Shown in pieces: positions 1-7,059 of a DNA stretch of 27,714 nt (positions are counted from its first letter, which is position 1; each line of letters begins with the position of its first letter). Under the pieces are notes generated by a model that worked only from the letters and a program-made list of their open reading frames with translations, did not search any database and was not told the origin of the DNA. The DNA comes from CAYIHX01 sp964363305 (lineage in GTDB: Bacteria; Bdellovibrionota; UBA1018): contig CAYIHX010000046.1 in NCBI GenBank assembly GCA_964363305.1, positions 1 through 27,714 of the forward strand, in the 5' to 3' direction. A program made the translations under genes and the position numbers.

Positions 1-513
1 GATATCAGCAACAAGAATGACTGGGGCATCAGCGTGGTGGGCCATCTCGAAATTAGTGAAGTCACGTCCGCGCAAGTTTACTTCGGCACAGGAGCCCGCG
101 CCCTCAATGACAACAAGGTCAAAGTTCGAGGTCAGGCTGTCCAGGCTTTGTTTAGCTGCCGAGAAAAAGGACGTCGTATCCGAGAAATAGTCGCTTGCGG
201 CGCGGTTGCCCAGGACCTTTCCGCGAAGGATCACCTGAGAGGTTTGATCATCGGAGGGCTTGAGTAATACGGGATTCATGTCAACTGTTGCTTCCACTCG
301 CGCTGCTTCGGCCTGCACCGCCTGGGCGCGGGCGAGCTCTCCCTGCGCTAATGAGACGAAAGAGTTATTCGACATATTTTGAGCTTTAAAGGGTGCGACC
401 TTCAAACCCAGGTCGGAAAAAATCCGGCAGAGCGCGGTAACAGTGATGCTTTTGCCTACATCGGAAGCCGTTCCCAGAATGGCTAGACTACGCGGTACTC
501 GTGTTTTTTCCAC
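1..513 (-). CDS. cobQ: Cobyric acid synthase, N-terminal part (runs off the window)
   Basis: The glutamine-dependent amidase of cobalamin biosynthesis that amidates adenosylcobyrinic acid a,c-diamide to adenosylcobyric acid. The 171 visible codons, read leftwards without a stop, contain the ATP-binding start of the family (LAILGTASDVGKS, then a LCRIF segment), the APFKAQNMSNNS block, VDMNPVLLKP and VVIEGAGSCAEVNLR, and end at DAPVILVADI. These match the N-terminal domain shared with dethiobiotin synthetase; the C-terminal glutaminase domain lies outside. There is no ATG at the front: I use the GTG at 511-513, which has a GGAGG Shine-Dalgarno about 10 nt upstream and gives the family's normal N-terminus. 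No other cobalamin gene is visible here. Family assignment is firm; only the partial length limits it. Confidence 0.92.
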   Translation of the reverse strand, partial: MEKTRVPRSLAILGTASDVGKSITVTALCRIFSDLGLKVAPFKAQNMSNNSFVSLAQGELARAQAVQAEAARVEATVDMNPVLLKPSDDQTSQVILRGKVLGNRAASDYFSDTTSFFSAAKQSLDSLTSNFDLVVIEGAGSCAEVNLRGRDFTNFEMAHHADAPVILVADI

Positions 514-631
514 GGCGTACAATCCTCCGGATTGGCGCGAAAAACAAGAAGGCCTGGCAAATCCAGAAATTTAATCGCGCCGGCAGCGATCGAAGGGATA
601 AGGGCCAAGGCGGAAAGTTCGAATCGGTCGC

Positions 632-1093
632 TCAGCCGTAGAAACGAAAGACGCACTCGGCGACGCAGGCAGGTTTGCCCTCATCTCTCATTTCTATCGT
701 ATTGACGAATACCGCTTCTAGACCTTTGTCGAGGGGCGTAACCGAATTGAACTTGATCTGGATGCGATATTCCGCTCCCTCCTTCAGGGGGGAGGGAAAA
801 CGCACTTTATTGAGCCCATAGTTGACGATCATCTGAAAGCCAACGGGCTCTACCGCTTCGCTGAAAAGACCGCCGATCATTCCCAATGAAAGATAGCCGT
901 GAGCGATCGGAACGCCGAAAGGCGATTCATTTGCGATGCGGGCCCGATCCACGTGAACCCATTGTTGATCGCCGGTGAGCTTCGCGAACTTCAGGATGTC
1001 GTCGAAGGTCATTGTGTGCCAGGGGCCGGGGGCGAGTTCTTTGCCTACCAGTGTCTTCAGTCCTTCGAGCCCTTCGATGCGAGTCTTGATCAT
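632..1093 (-). CDS. MaoC-like (NodN-type) dehydratase
   Basis: A 153-residue single hot-dog protein of the MaoC/R-specific enoyl-CoA hydratase family, which hydrates trans-2-enoyl-CoA or related acyl thioesters in the cytoplasm. The family hydratase motif is visible as FAKLTGDQQWVHVD (near residues 36-49), followed by the PFGVPIAHGYLSLGMIGGL stretch that carries the conserved glycine/histidine turn, and then VNYGLNKVRFPSPL. Length is typical of one-domain NodN/MaoC proteins. The ATG has a GGAAG about 8 nt upstream. It is not obviously in an operon with its neighbours, so the substrate cannot be told from context; fatty-acid or polyhydroxyalkanoate metabolism are both possible. Confidence 0.85.
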   Translation of the reverse strand: MIKTRIEGLEGLKTLVGKELAPGPWHTMTFDDILKFAKLTGDQQWVHVDRARIANESPFGVPIAHGYLSLGMIGGLFSEAVEPVGFQMIVNYGLNKVRFPSPLKEGAEYRIQIKFNSVTPLDKGLEAVFVNTIEMRDEGKPACVAECVFRFYG

Positions 1094-1141
1094 GTTGGTT
1101 CTTCCGTTGATGAATGTTCAGGTAGGTAAGTGGCCTTGCGC

Positions 1142-1750
1142 TCACAGATAGAGTATCACGGCGACATTTGGAAATGGGTAAGCTCCCGAGAAGGACCATT
1201 TCGATTCCGAGATCTTGGAGACCATTACAACGAAGGGGAGTTCTAGCGCAATGCCCAGGCGCATTGTGGTTGAGCTAAAGAGAGTGCGGGTGAGGAATTC
1301 GAATCCTATTCCAGTACCTGTAGCGAGGAGTGAGGACGACGATCGAAAAACCAAACTACTGTAGCCAACTGACGAATCGTAGTACGTATATCCACCGGGA
1401 CCAGAAGCATAGGTCGCGCCGATACCGAAGGGAACATAAACTCTGCCGGTCGGCCACGCCCATACAGTGGGTAAAAGGGTCAACCCTAGATTGACGTAGG
1501 TGGTGTAACCCGTGGCCCAGCCAATGCCCGCGACGCGAAAACCCCAGTTCTCCGAGAAGCCGCCACGAAAGGCGATGCCGATTCCGGAGATCCCTCCAAC
1601 GGCAAGCCCGACTCCGGTTCGAAAGTCCGTATCGGGAGAAGACTGCTCCACTGGCGCGTTGGGCTCTGTTTCGGCGCGAGCTTCAAATTCGAGGTTCGGG
1701 CATAGGGTGGCAATCAACAGTGTTGCGAAGATTCCGTGTCGAAGGTGCAT
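1142..1750 (-). CDS. Predicted outer-membrane or secreted protein, unknown function
   Basis: A 202-residue protein I do not recognise. The first ~27 residues look like a Sec signal peptide (hydrophobic IFATLLIATLC core and an EARAE cleavage-like site). The rest is rich in glycine and alternates hydrophobic with polar residues in short strands (GVGLAVGGISGIGIAF, GWGFRVAGIGWATGY-like stretches, LLATGTGIGFEF), a pattern usual for small outer-membrane beta-barrels; it ends in VAVILYL rather than a classical terminal phenylalanine. It lies 92 nt downstream of the PHGG gene on the same strand and may be the last gene of the sigma-factor operon, but a separate promoter is possible. Confidence 0.6.
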   Translation of the reverse strand: MHLRHGIFATLLIATLCPNLEFEARAETEPNAPVEQSSPDTDFRTGVGLAVGGISGIGIAFRGGFSENWGFRVAGIGWATGYTTYVNLGLTLLPTVWAWPTGRVYVPFGIGATYASGPGGYTYYDSSVGYSSLVFRSSSSLLATGTGIGFEFLTRTLFSSTTMRLGIALELPFVVMVSKISESKWSFSGAYPFPNVAVILYL

Positions 1751-1842
1751 TCCCTAAAGGTAGAACATTGGATTCCAAATGCAATGACTCTGGCGGAAAC
1801 GAATCCCGAGGAATCATTCCGCGCGCTGCTTTTCAATAGAAA

Positions 1843-2256
1843 TCAATGCGAAGCTTTCAGAGGCAACTCGTACACAGCAAGGCCACCTGAGGCGCCCTTG
1901 CGATTGGCTGTGATTTCCACTTTTCCTGGTAGGGCCATTGAGACGCCCTTGGACGTCTTGCAACGAAAATGATCTTTCGCAGTCTCGCAAGTCAGGAGTG
2001 ATTCCTTCGTGCCCGACTTTAAAATGACTTTCACCGATGAGCCTTCCGTCGTTGGGTTAGCCCACTCCATGTCGAGCAAAAAAACGTTCAGCTCCTTCTT
2101 GGATTTCATAACGAGTTCGGTGTGAAACGCTCCCGGCATCCGAATATGACCGCCATGAGGACCTGGCTTATTTTCACCGTGCCCCCAGACCACCCCAGGT
2201 ATAAGATTCGAGGAAAGGAAAAGGCCCAATAGACCAATTGCGGATTTAAAGGCCAT
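1843..2256 (-). CDS. Periplasmic PHGG-motif protein, candidate metal sensor
   Basis: A 137-residue exported protein. Residues 1-25 form a signal peptide ending in GVVWG/H; the mature N-terminus is HGENKPGPHGGHIRMPGAFHTELV, a histidine-rich PHGG segment like that found at the front of many CusB-type adaptor proteins. A second PHGG protein is encoded by the divergent operon (6637-7050). The start overlaps the anti-sigma gene by 11 nt and has a strong GAAGGAG ribosome site, so the three genes sigma, anti-sigma and this one are probably translated together. By analogy with the CnrX sensor of the CnrYXH system (known biology), I infer that it could bind metal in the periplasm and act on the anti-sigma factor; there is no sequence likeness to CnrX that I can see. 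Two cysteines (in LLTCET and HFRCKT) could form a disulfide. Confidence 0.6.
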   Translation of the reverse strand: MAFKSAIGLLGLFLSSNLIPGVVWGHGENKPGPHGGHIRMPGAFHTELVMKSKKELNVFLLDMEWANPTTEGSSVKVILKSGTKESLLTCETAKDHFRCKTSKGVSMALPGKVEITANRKGASGGLAVYELPLKASH

Positions 2257-2800
2257 GCACGAGTCTCCTTCTAAATTGGGTGCGAATCATCCATCCAAGC
2301 TCAAGTGTGGCCAGCCCGCCTAAGACTGAGCCTAGAAACCAAGCGATCGCAAGGCCCCCAATGGCTGCCGTGCCGGTGCAGATAAATACGCTAATTGACA
2401 GAAGACCCAGGATGGAGAACTGTAAAAGCTCGGTCTTGCGAATCGTTCGGACTTCCTCGGGGCGTAAGATAAAGCTTGAGGTAAGGGCGCTTGCACCCAG
2501 AAACACAGCGCCACATCCAAGCATGCAGGCAAACTCCCCAAAGCGCATGAACACGGCCATCAGCCCCATCCCGCCCAAAAGATTGACTCCGAATTGCGGA
2601 CAAAAAAGGAGCGTGGTCGTTCCAACAATCAGATGGATCAGAGCGACCTTCGAAAAGACTATCCATGCCCGAGGATTGAGGCTTTCATGAACAGTCGACA
2701 GAATTTCGCTACCCAGTTTTTGGGGTGGTTGAACTTCCACCCCTGACATGAACTCTTGAAATTCAGTAATCCATTCGTTTCGCGAAAGATCTGTTTTCAT
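2246..2800 (-). CDS. Probable membrane-bound anti-sigma factor
   Basis: A 184-residue protein with a soluble N-terminal ~45 residues (KTDLSRNEWITEFQEFM and a QPPQKLGSEIL segment) followed by about four membrane helices (roughly 46-66, 88-111, 125-145, 148-170) and a basic tail. Its ATG overlaps the stop of the sigma-factor gene by 4 bp (ATGA), the usual arrangement of an ECF sigma factor with its own anti-sigma factor. The soluble N-terminus would bind the sigma factor in the cytoplasm while the helices anchor it. No zinc-binding HxxxCxxC (ZAS) motif is present, so it would be a non-ZAS type. Function is inferred from position and topology, not from a recognised domain. Membrane cysteines at 92, 96 and 141 are notable. 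Confidence 0.65.
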   Translation of the reverse strand: MKTDLSRNEWITEFQEFMSGVEVQPPQKLGSEILSTVHESLNPRAWIVFSKVALIHLIVGTTTLLFCPQFGVNLLGGMGLMAVFMRFGEFACMLGCGAVFLGASALTSSFILRPEEVRTIRKTELLQFSILGLLSISVFICTGTAAIGGLAIAWFLGSVLGGLATLELGWMIRTQFRRRLVHGL

Positions 2801-3333
2801 TTTCGTACTCCACTTCCATCCATGAGATTCTTTAGCCGCCGAATTCCGCGGCTGATCAGTTGACGGACATTCGCGGGCGATGTTTCCAAACGGTTAGCGA
2901 TTTCCTCAAAAGAAAGATCATCCCCGTAGCGAAGGGCAATCGCTTGCCGCTGACTCGCTGGCAGAGTACTCAGGTCCGGTAGTGGCTCCGGGGCGACCAC
3001 TTCGTTTGCCACGGCATTCTCGATGGCCACTTCGTTTAAGTCTTCCGAAATCCGCTCGCGCTTTCGGATGCTGTCGACCAGCACGCTCCGACAGACCGTG
3101 AAAAGCCATGGCAGGAACGGAAAACTCGGGTCATAGTGAGAACGCGCGTGATGGAGCTTCATAAACGTCGCCTGAAAAACGTCATCGATAACCGCTCCGT
3201 CTTTGAGTTTCTTTTTCAGAAATCCGTACACCTTTCCGGAATGGCGCCGGTACAGGACTTCAAAGGCCCCCTCGTCGCACTGTTGGTATCCCCGCATCAA
3301 TTCTTCATCGGTCCAATATTCCAGTTGCCGCAC
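2797..3333 (-). CDS. ECF-family RNA polymerase sigma factor
   Basis: A 178-residue extracytoplasmic-function sigma factor. Region 2 (about residues 9-95) shows ELMRGYQQCDEGAFEVLYRR, the core-binding and -10-reading segments DDVFQATFMKLHHAR and FLPWLFTVCRSVLVDSIRKR. After an acidic linker, region 4 (about 120-172) has LPASQRQAIALRYGDDLSFEEIANRLETS and the helix-turn-helix PANVRQLISRGIRRLKNLM, which reads the -35 element. The start is a GTG at 3331-3333 preceded by AAGGAGG. It is the first gene of a coupled sigma/anti-sigma/PHGG operon transcribed away from the RND pump operon, and the shared intergenic region carries symmetric ECF-like promoter elements. I infer that it activates both operons under metal or envelope stress. 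Confidence 0.92.
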   Translation of the reverse strand: MRQLEYWTDEELMRGYQQCDEGAFEVLYRRHSGKVYGFLKKKLKDGAVIDDVFQATFMKLHHARSHYDPSFPFLPWLFTVCRSVLVDSIRKRERISEDLNEVAIENAVANEVVAPEPLPDLSTLPASQRQAIALRYGDDLSFEEIANRLETSPANVRQLISRGIRRLKNLMDGSGVRK

Positions 3334-3356
3334 CCCTCCCTCCTTGCAGAGACGAC

Positions 3357-3383
3357 TACGCTTTCGATACTCAAGTTGTGACA
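3357..3383 (-). promoter_or_regulatory. Candidate ECF promoter of the sigma/anti-sigma/PHGG operon
   Basis: On the minus strand the left arm reads TGTCAC (3383 to 3378), then 17 nt, then CGTA (3360 to 3357). The leader before the GTG start would be short (about 15-20 nt) and includes the AAGGAGG ribosome site. This fits autoregulation of the sigma factor. Confidence 0.5.
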
Positions 3384-3397
3384 GTTGTCACAACTTG
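3372..3397. promoter_or_regulatory. 26-bp palindrome between divergent metal-response operons
   Basis: Two perfect 12-bp arms (left arm CAAGTTGTGACA) flank a 2-bp centre. It sits 39 bp before the sigma-factor start and 96 bp before the RND start. Two readings are possible: an operator for a dimeric repressor, or two back-to-back ECF -35 elements (TGTCAC on each strand). The second is supported by a CGTA at nearly the same distance on both sides. Confidence 0.8.
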
Positions 3398-3411
3398 CCG
3401 TTTTTTACGTA
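3386..3411 (+). promoter_or_regulatory. Candidate ECF promoter of the RND/PHGG/TolC operon
   Basis: The right arm of the palindrome gives TGTCAC (3386-3391) and, after 16 nt, CGTA (3408-3411), the spacing and style of ECF -35/-10 pairs. It would leave a leader of about 75 nt before the RND gene. Inferred by its mirror-image match to the promoter on the other strand. Confidence 0.5.
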
Positions 3412-3493
3412 TTCCTCTCTGTTATACCGTATCTCAACTAGGTGTAGCCGGAAGTCGCTGTTCTTATAAGGTAAAAATCGATAGGTAAGCTTG

Positions 3494-6400
3494 ATGTTAG
3501 ACTGGATTATTCGTTTTTCACTCACCCATAGGCTTCTGGTTGTCGTAAGCGCGGCACTCGTTACGGTCTATGGTGCTTATGTGATCATCAGCCTTCCGGT
3601 CGATGTTTTTCCAGATCTCAACCGCCCGACCGTGAACATCATGACGGAAGCTCCAGGGATGGCGCCCGAGGAAGTGGAAACCTTGGTCACGCTTCCGCTA
3701 GAAACGGTGCTGAACGGTCTTCCGGGCGTGGAGCGAGTGCGTTCTACGTCGGGGATCGGCCTGTCCGTCATCTACGTGGAGTTTGGATGGGGCACTGAGA
3801 TTTATCGAAACCGCCAACTCGTGGCGGAAAAACTTCAGCTCGCCAAGGAGAAACTTCCCAAGAACGCCACTCCCGTCATGGGACCCATCGCTTCAATCAT
3901 GGGAGAGATCCAGCTTCTCGGACTCACTTCCGAGGACGGAAAGGTTTCGCCCATTGAACTCAGAACGCTTGCGGACTGGGTGATCCGCCCACGGCTCTTA
4001 AGCGTTCCGGGTGTGGCGCAGGTTATTTCAATCGGCGGAGGTGTGCGTCAATTTCAGATTCTTCTGTCGGCTGAGAAGATTCAAAAACTCCAGTTCACGC
4101 TAGAGGACGTAGAGCATAGTCTTGCTCACCTGAGCCAAAATACGACCGGCGGCTTCATCAATTCGGACAAAAGAGAATTATTGATCCGCAACATCGGTAC
4201 GGTGCGTTCTGAAGAGGATATTTTGAACTCGGTCGTTGGACGCCATCTCGGACGCCCGGTACTTGTAAAGGAAATCGCCGAAGTCCGGATCGGACCGCAA
4301 ATCAAGCGAGGCGACGGGAGCGTGAATGCTTCACCTGCTGTCATTTTGAGCATTCAAAAGCAGCCTGGAGCGAACACGGTCGAACTCACGAGGCGAGTCG
4401 ATGAGGCCCTCAATGAAGTGACCAAGAGCTTTCCACAAGGCGTGAAGCTTGAGCGCGATCTGTTCAAACAAGCTCACTTCATTGAAGCCGCGATTCATAA
4501 TGTTGAGGAAGCCCTGCGTGATGGCGCTATTCTCGTCTTCATCGTACTCTTTATTTTCCTCCTCAACTTCCGGACGACCGCGATCACGCTCACGGCGATT
4601 CCATTATCGTTCGTGATCACTGCCATCATCATGAAGTTTTTTGGCATTTCGGTCAACACGATGACGCTAGGAGGGTTGGCAGTCGCTATTGGAGAACTGG
4701 TCGATGATGCCGTCGTCGATGTTGAAAACGTTTTTCGTCGTTTAAGAGAGAACAAAAAACAGCCCAATCCGCTTCCAGTATTGCAAGTTGTTTACAACGC
4801 GTCATCAGAGGTCAGAAACTCAATCGTCATTGCCACGATCATCGTGGTGCTGGTTTTCGTTCCCCTCTTCTACTTAGGCGGCATCGAAGGGAGACTGTTT
4901 ATCCCACTAGGCCTCGCCTATATCGTTTCTCTTCTCGCGTCGCTCCTCGTATCGTTGACGGTGACGCCCGTGCTGTGTTCTTTCCTGCTCGGTAAAGGCA
5001 AACTCATCGAGCACGAGGACGGAGCCTTTGTCCGTTTTCTCAAGAAATGGGATACTCAGCTTCTTAATCGCGCTTTGAACCATCCTAGAGCCGTGATCGG
5101 CGCGGCCCTAGTATTGTTTATCGGCGCACTTGCTCTCATTCCGTTCATGGGCAAGGAATTTCTGCCCAAGTTCAACGAAGGTACGGCTACGGTGAACATC
5201 ATTGCGCAGCCGGGAATTTCTCTCGAAGAGAGCAACCGGCTCGGAACTCAAGCCGAAAAACTCATCTTGAGCGTACCCGAAGTAAAGTCCGTGGCCAGAC
5301 GCACTGGGCGTGCGGAACTCGATGAGCACGCGGAAGGGGTGCATTACAGCGAGCTTGACGTGGATTTCAAACCTGCCAGTCGCTCACGCGACGCGGTTCT
5401 TGAAGAGATTCGAAAGAAACTCGATACCATCCCAGGGGTCTTCTCGAATGTCGGGCAACCTATCTCTCATCGCCTGGATCATCTTCTTTCGGGGGTGCGA
5501 GCGCAAATCGCAATCAAGATTTTTGGACCGGACCTCACGGTCCTGAGAAGCAAGGCTGCCGAAGTCCATCGAGCGGTCCAAGGTACTCCGGGGCTCGTTG
5601 ATCTTCAGGTGGAGCAACAGGTTCTTGTTCCTCAGGTGAAGATTCAACTGCTGAGAGAGGAAGCGGCGAAATACGCCATTGTCCTGGGTGATCTTGCTTC
5701 GATGCTTGAGATGGCGCTCAACGGAGAAGTGGTAGCACAGGTCCTTGAGAACCAGCGCATTTTCAATGTCTTCATGCGCTTTGATGATCAGTCTCGCTCG
5801 AACATCGAGCTCATGAGGAGAACTACGATCAAGATCATGCCCGACGGCACGAAGATTCCGCTTGAAAAAGTAGCGGATATTTTCGAATCCACAGGGCCAA
5901 ACATCATCAACCGCGAAAACGTGCAGCGCAGAATTGTTGTCCAGGCGAACTCGGCAGGGAGGGATTTGGACAGTCTTGTGAGAGAGGTCAAAACGAAAAT
6001 CACGGAGAGGGTAAAACTCCCGGATGGCTATTTTATCGAACTAGGCGGCCAGTTTGAAAGCCAGCAGAAGGCTTCCCAGTTGATTCTCCTTCTGGGGATT
6101 CTCTCACTTCTTGGCATTTTCCTGGTTCTATATGGGCATTTCAAGTCAAGCTTCATTTCTTTTCAGATCATGCTCAATATCCCGATGGCGCTCATCGGCA
6201 GCCTGATTGCAATTTTTTTCTCGGATCGTATTTTCTCGGTGGCGACTCTGGTGGCGTTTATCACCCTTGCCGGAATCGCGAGCCGCAACGGCATCATGAT
6301 GATCTCCCACTATCTCCATTTGATGCGATATGAGGGAGAGAAGTTCAGCAGGGAAATGGTGATCCGAGGGTCTCTGGAGCGTCTGGTACCTGTCCTCATG

Positions 6401-6640
6401 ACGGCGCTGACCGCGTCGCTCGCCCTCATCCCGCTCGTGCTTTCGAAGGGGCAAGCCGGAAAGGAAATTCTGCATCCAGTTGCTGTAGTCATCGTCGGGG
6501 GCTTATTCAGTTCAACGCTTTTGGATATGGTGCTCACTCCAATAGTGTTCTTTCACTTCGGAAAGAAGTCTGCCGAAAAATCGATCAGTTTTTCAAAAAC
6601 AGTTTTGCTCAACACACATGAAGGAGGTCATCACGTATGA
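3494..6640 (+). CDS. HME-RND heavy-metal efflux pump, non-Cus subclass
   Basis: A ~1048-residue inner-membrane proton-driven pump of the CzcA/CusA (HME-RND) family. Visible family landmarks: N-terminal helix with SLPVDVFPDLNRPTVNIMTEAPGM, membrane helix 4 with GGLAVAIGELVDDAVVDVEN (adjacent aspartates near residue 405), and the second large periplasmic loop with GKEFLPKFNEGTATVN. The DD-A-VE-N signature differs from the CzcA and CusA patterns and resembles the poorly characterised class called HME5 by Nies; I am not certain of the class. The three methionines of CusA are absent (LDHLLSGV replaces the IDMLSTG motif), so copper is unlikely. I choose the ATG at 3494 over an adjoining TTG at 3491. 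The stop overlaps the next start by 4 bp. No adaptor gene accompanies it. Confidence 0.93.
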   Translation: MLDWIIRFSLTHRLLVVVSAALVTVYGAYVIISLPVDVFPDLNRPTVNIMTEAPGMAPEEVETLVTLPLETVLNGLPGVERVRSTSGIGLSVIYVEFGWGTEIYRNRQLVAEKLQLAKEKLPKNATPVMGPIASIMGEIQLLGLTSEDGKVSPIELRTLADWVIRPRLLSVPGVAQVISIGGGVRQFQILLSAEKIQKLQFTLEDVEHSLAHLSQNTTGGFINSDKRELLIRNIGTVRSEEDILNSVVGRHLGRPVLVKEIAEVRIGPQIKRGDGSVNASPAVILSIQKQPGANTVELTRRVDEALNEVTKSFPQGVKLERDLFKQAHFIEAAIHNVEEALRDGAILVFIVLFIFLLNFRTTAITLTAIPLSFVITAIIMKFFGISVNTMTLGGLAVAIGELVDDAVVDVENVFRRLRENKKQPNPLPVLQVVYNASSEVRNSIVIATIIVVLVFVPLFYLGGIEGRLFIPLGLAYIVSLLASLLVSLTVTPVLCSFLLGKGKLIEHEDGAFVRFLKKWDTQLLNRALNHPRAVIGAALVLFIGALALIPFMGKEFLPKFNEGTATVNIIAQPGISLEESNRLGTQAEKLILSVPEVKSVARRTGRAELDEHAEGVHYSELDVDFKPASRSRDAVLEEIRKKLDTIPGVFSNVGQPISHRLDHLLSGVRAQIAIKIFGPDLTVLRSKAAEVHRAVQGTPGLVDLQVEQQVLVPQVKIQLLREEAAKYAIVLGDLASMLEMALNGEVVAQVLENQRIFNVFMRFDDQSRSNIELMRRTTIKIMPDGTKIPLEKVADIFESTGPNIINRENVQRRIVVQANSAGRDLDSLVREVKTKITERVKLPDGYFIELGGQFESQQKASQLILLLGILSLLGIFLVLYGHFKSSFISFQIMLNIPMALIGSLIAIFFSDRIFSVATLVAFITLAGIASRNGIMMISHYLHLMRYEGEKFSREMVIRGSLERLVPVLMTALTASLALIPLVLSKGQAGKEILHPVAVVIVGGLFSSTLLDMVLTPIVFFHFGKKSAEKSISFSKTVLLNTHEGGHHV

Positions 6641-7050
6641 AAAGTATTTTTCTCGTTCTCGCGGTTACATTGGGCTTTGGGTCTTTTTATGGATCTGGGA
6701 GCTACGCGCACGAAGGCCATGACAAGCTGCCCGGCACGGTACAGGCTCCGCACGGCGGAACGGTTAAAGGCACAAGCCAAATCTACATCGAGCTGGTGAA
6801 TGAAGCTTCTGGGATCAAGCTTTACCCACTGACCCACGAGATGACTCCGGTGACGCTAAAGGACGTGACCATCGCTGGCACGGCACAGGCACCCAAGAGA
6901 AAAAAGGAACCAGTCAAATTCACCAGCGCTGATGACTACTTTGAGGCAAAGGTGGATGCGAAAGGTGCGTACCGGTACACGCTCGAACTCACGACGACCT
7001 ACAAGGGCAAGAAAGAGAAAGTCACCTTTCAAATCGAGCCTCAGAGCTAA
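6637..7050 (+). CDS. Periplasmic PHGG-motif protein of the RND operon
   Basis: A 137-residue exported protein with a signal peptide (residues 1-23, ending GSGSYA) and a mature start HEGHDKLPGTVQAPHGGTVKGTSQIYIELV. The PHGG block followed by an ELV strand and a KLYPLTHEM strand looks like the N-terminal metal-binding domain of some CusB-type adaptors standing alone. It has the same length and layout as the PHGG protein of the divergent sigma operon (1843-2256), suggesting paralogues. It overlaps the RND gene by 4 bp and precedes TolC by 9 nt, exactly where an adaptor gene would normally be. Possible roles, all inferred: periplasmic metal chaperone, a minimal adaptor subunit, or signal carrier. 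The C-terminus is lysine-rich. Confidence 0.6.
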   Translation: MKSIFLVLAVTLGFGSFYGSGSYAHEGHDKLPGTVQAPHGGTVKGTSQIYIELVNEASGIKLYPLTHEMTPVTLKDVTIAGTAQAPKRKKEPVKFTSADDYFEAKVDAKGAYRYTLELTTTYKGKKEKVTFQIEPQS

Positions 7051-7059
7051 AGGTAAATA

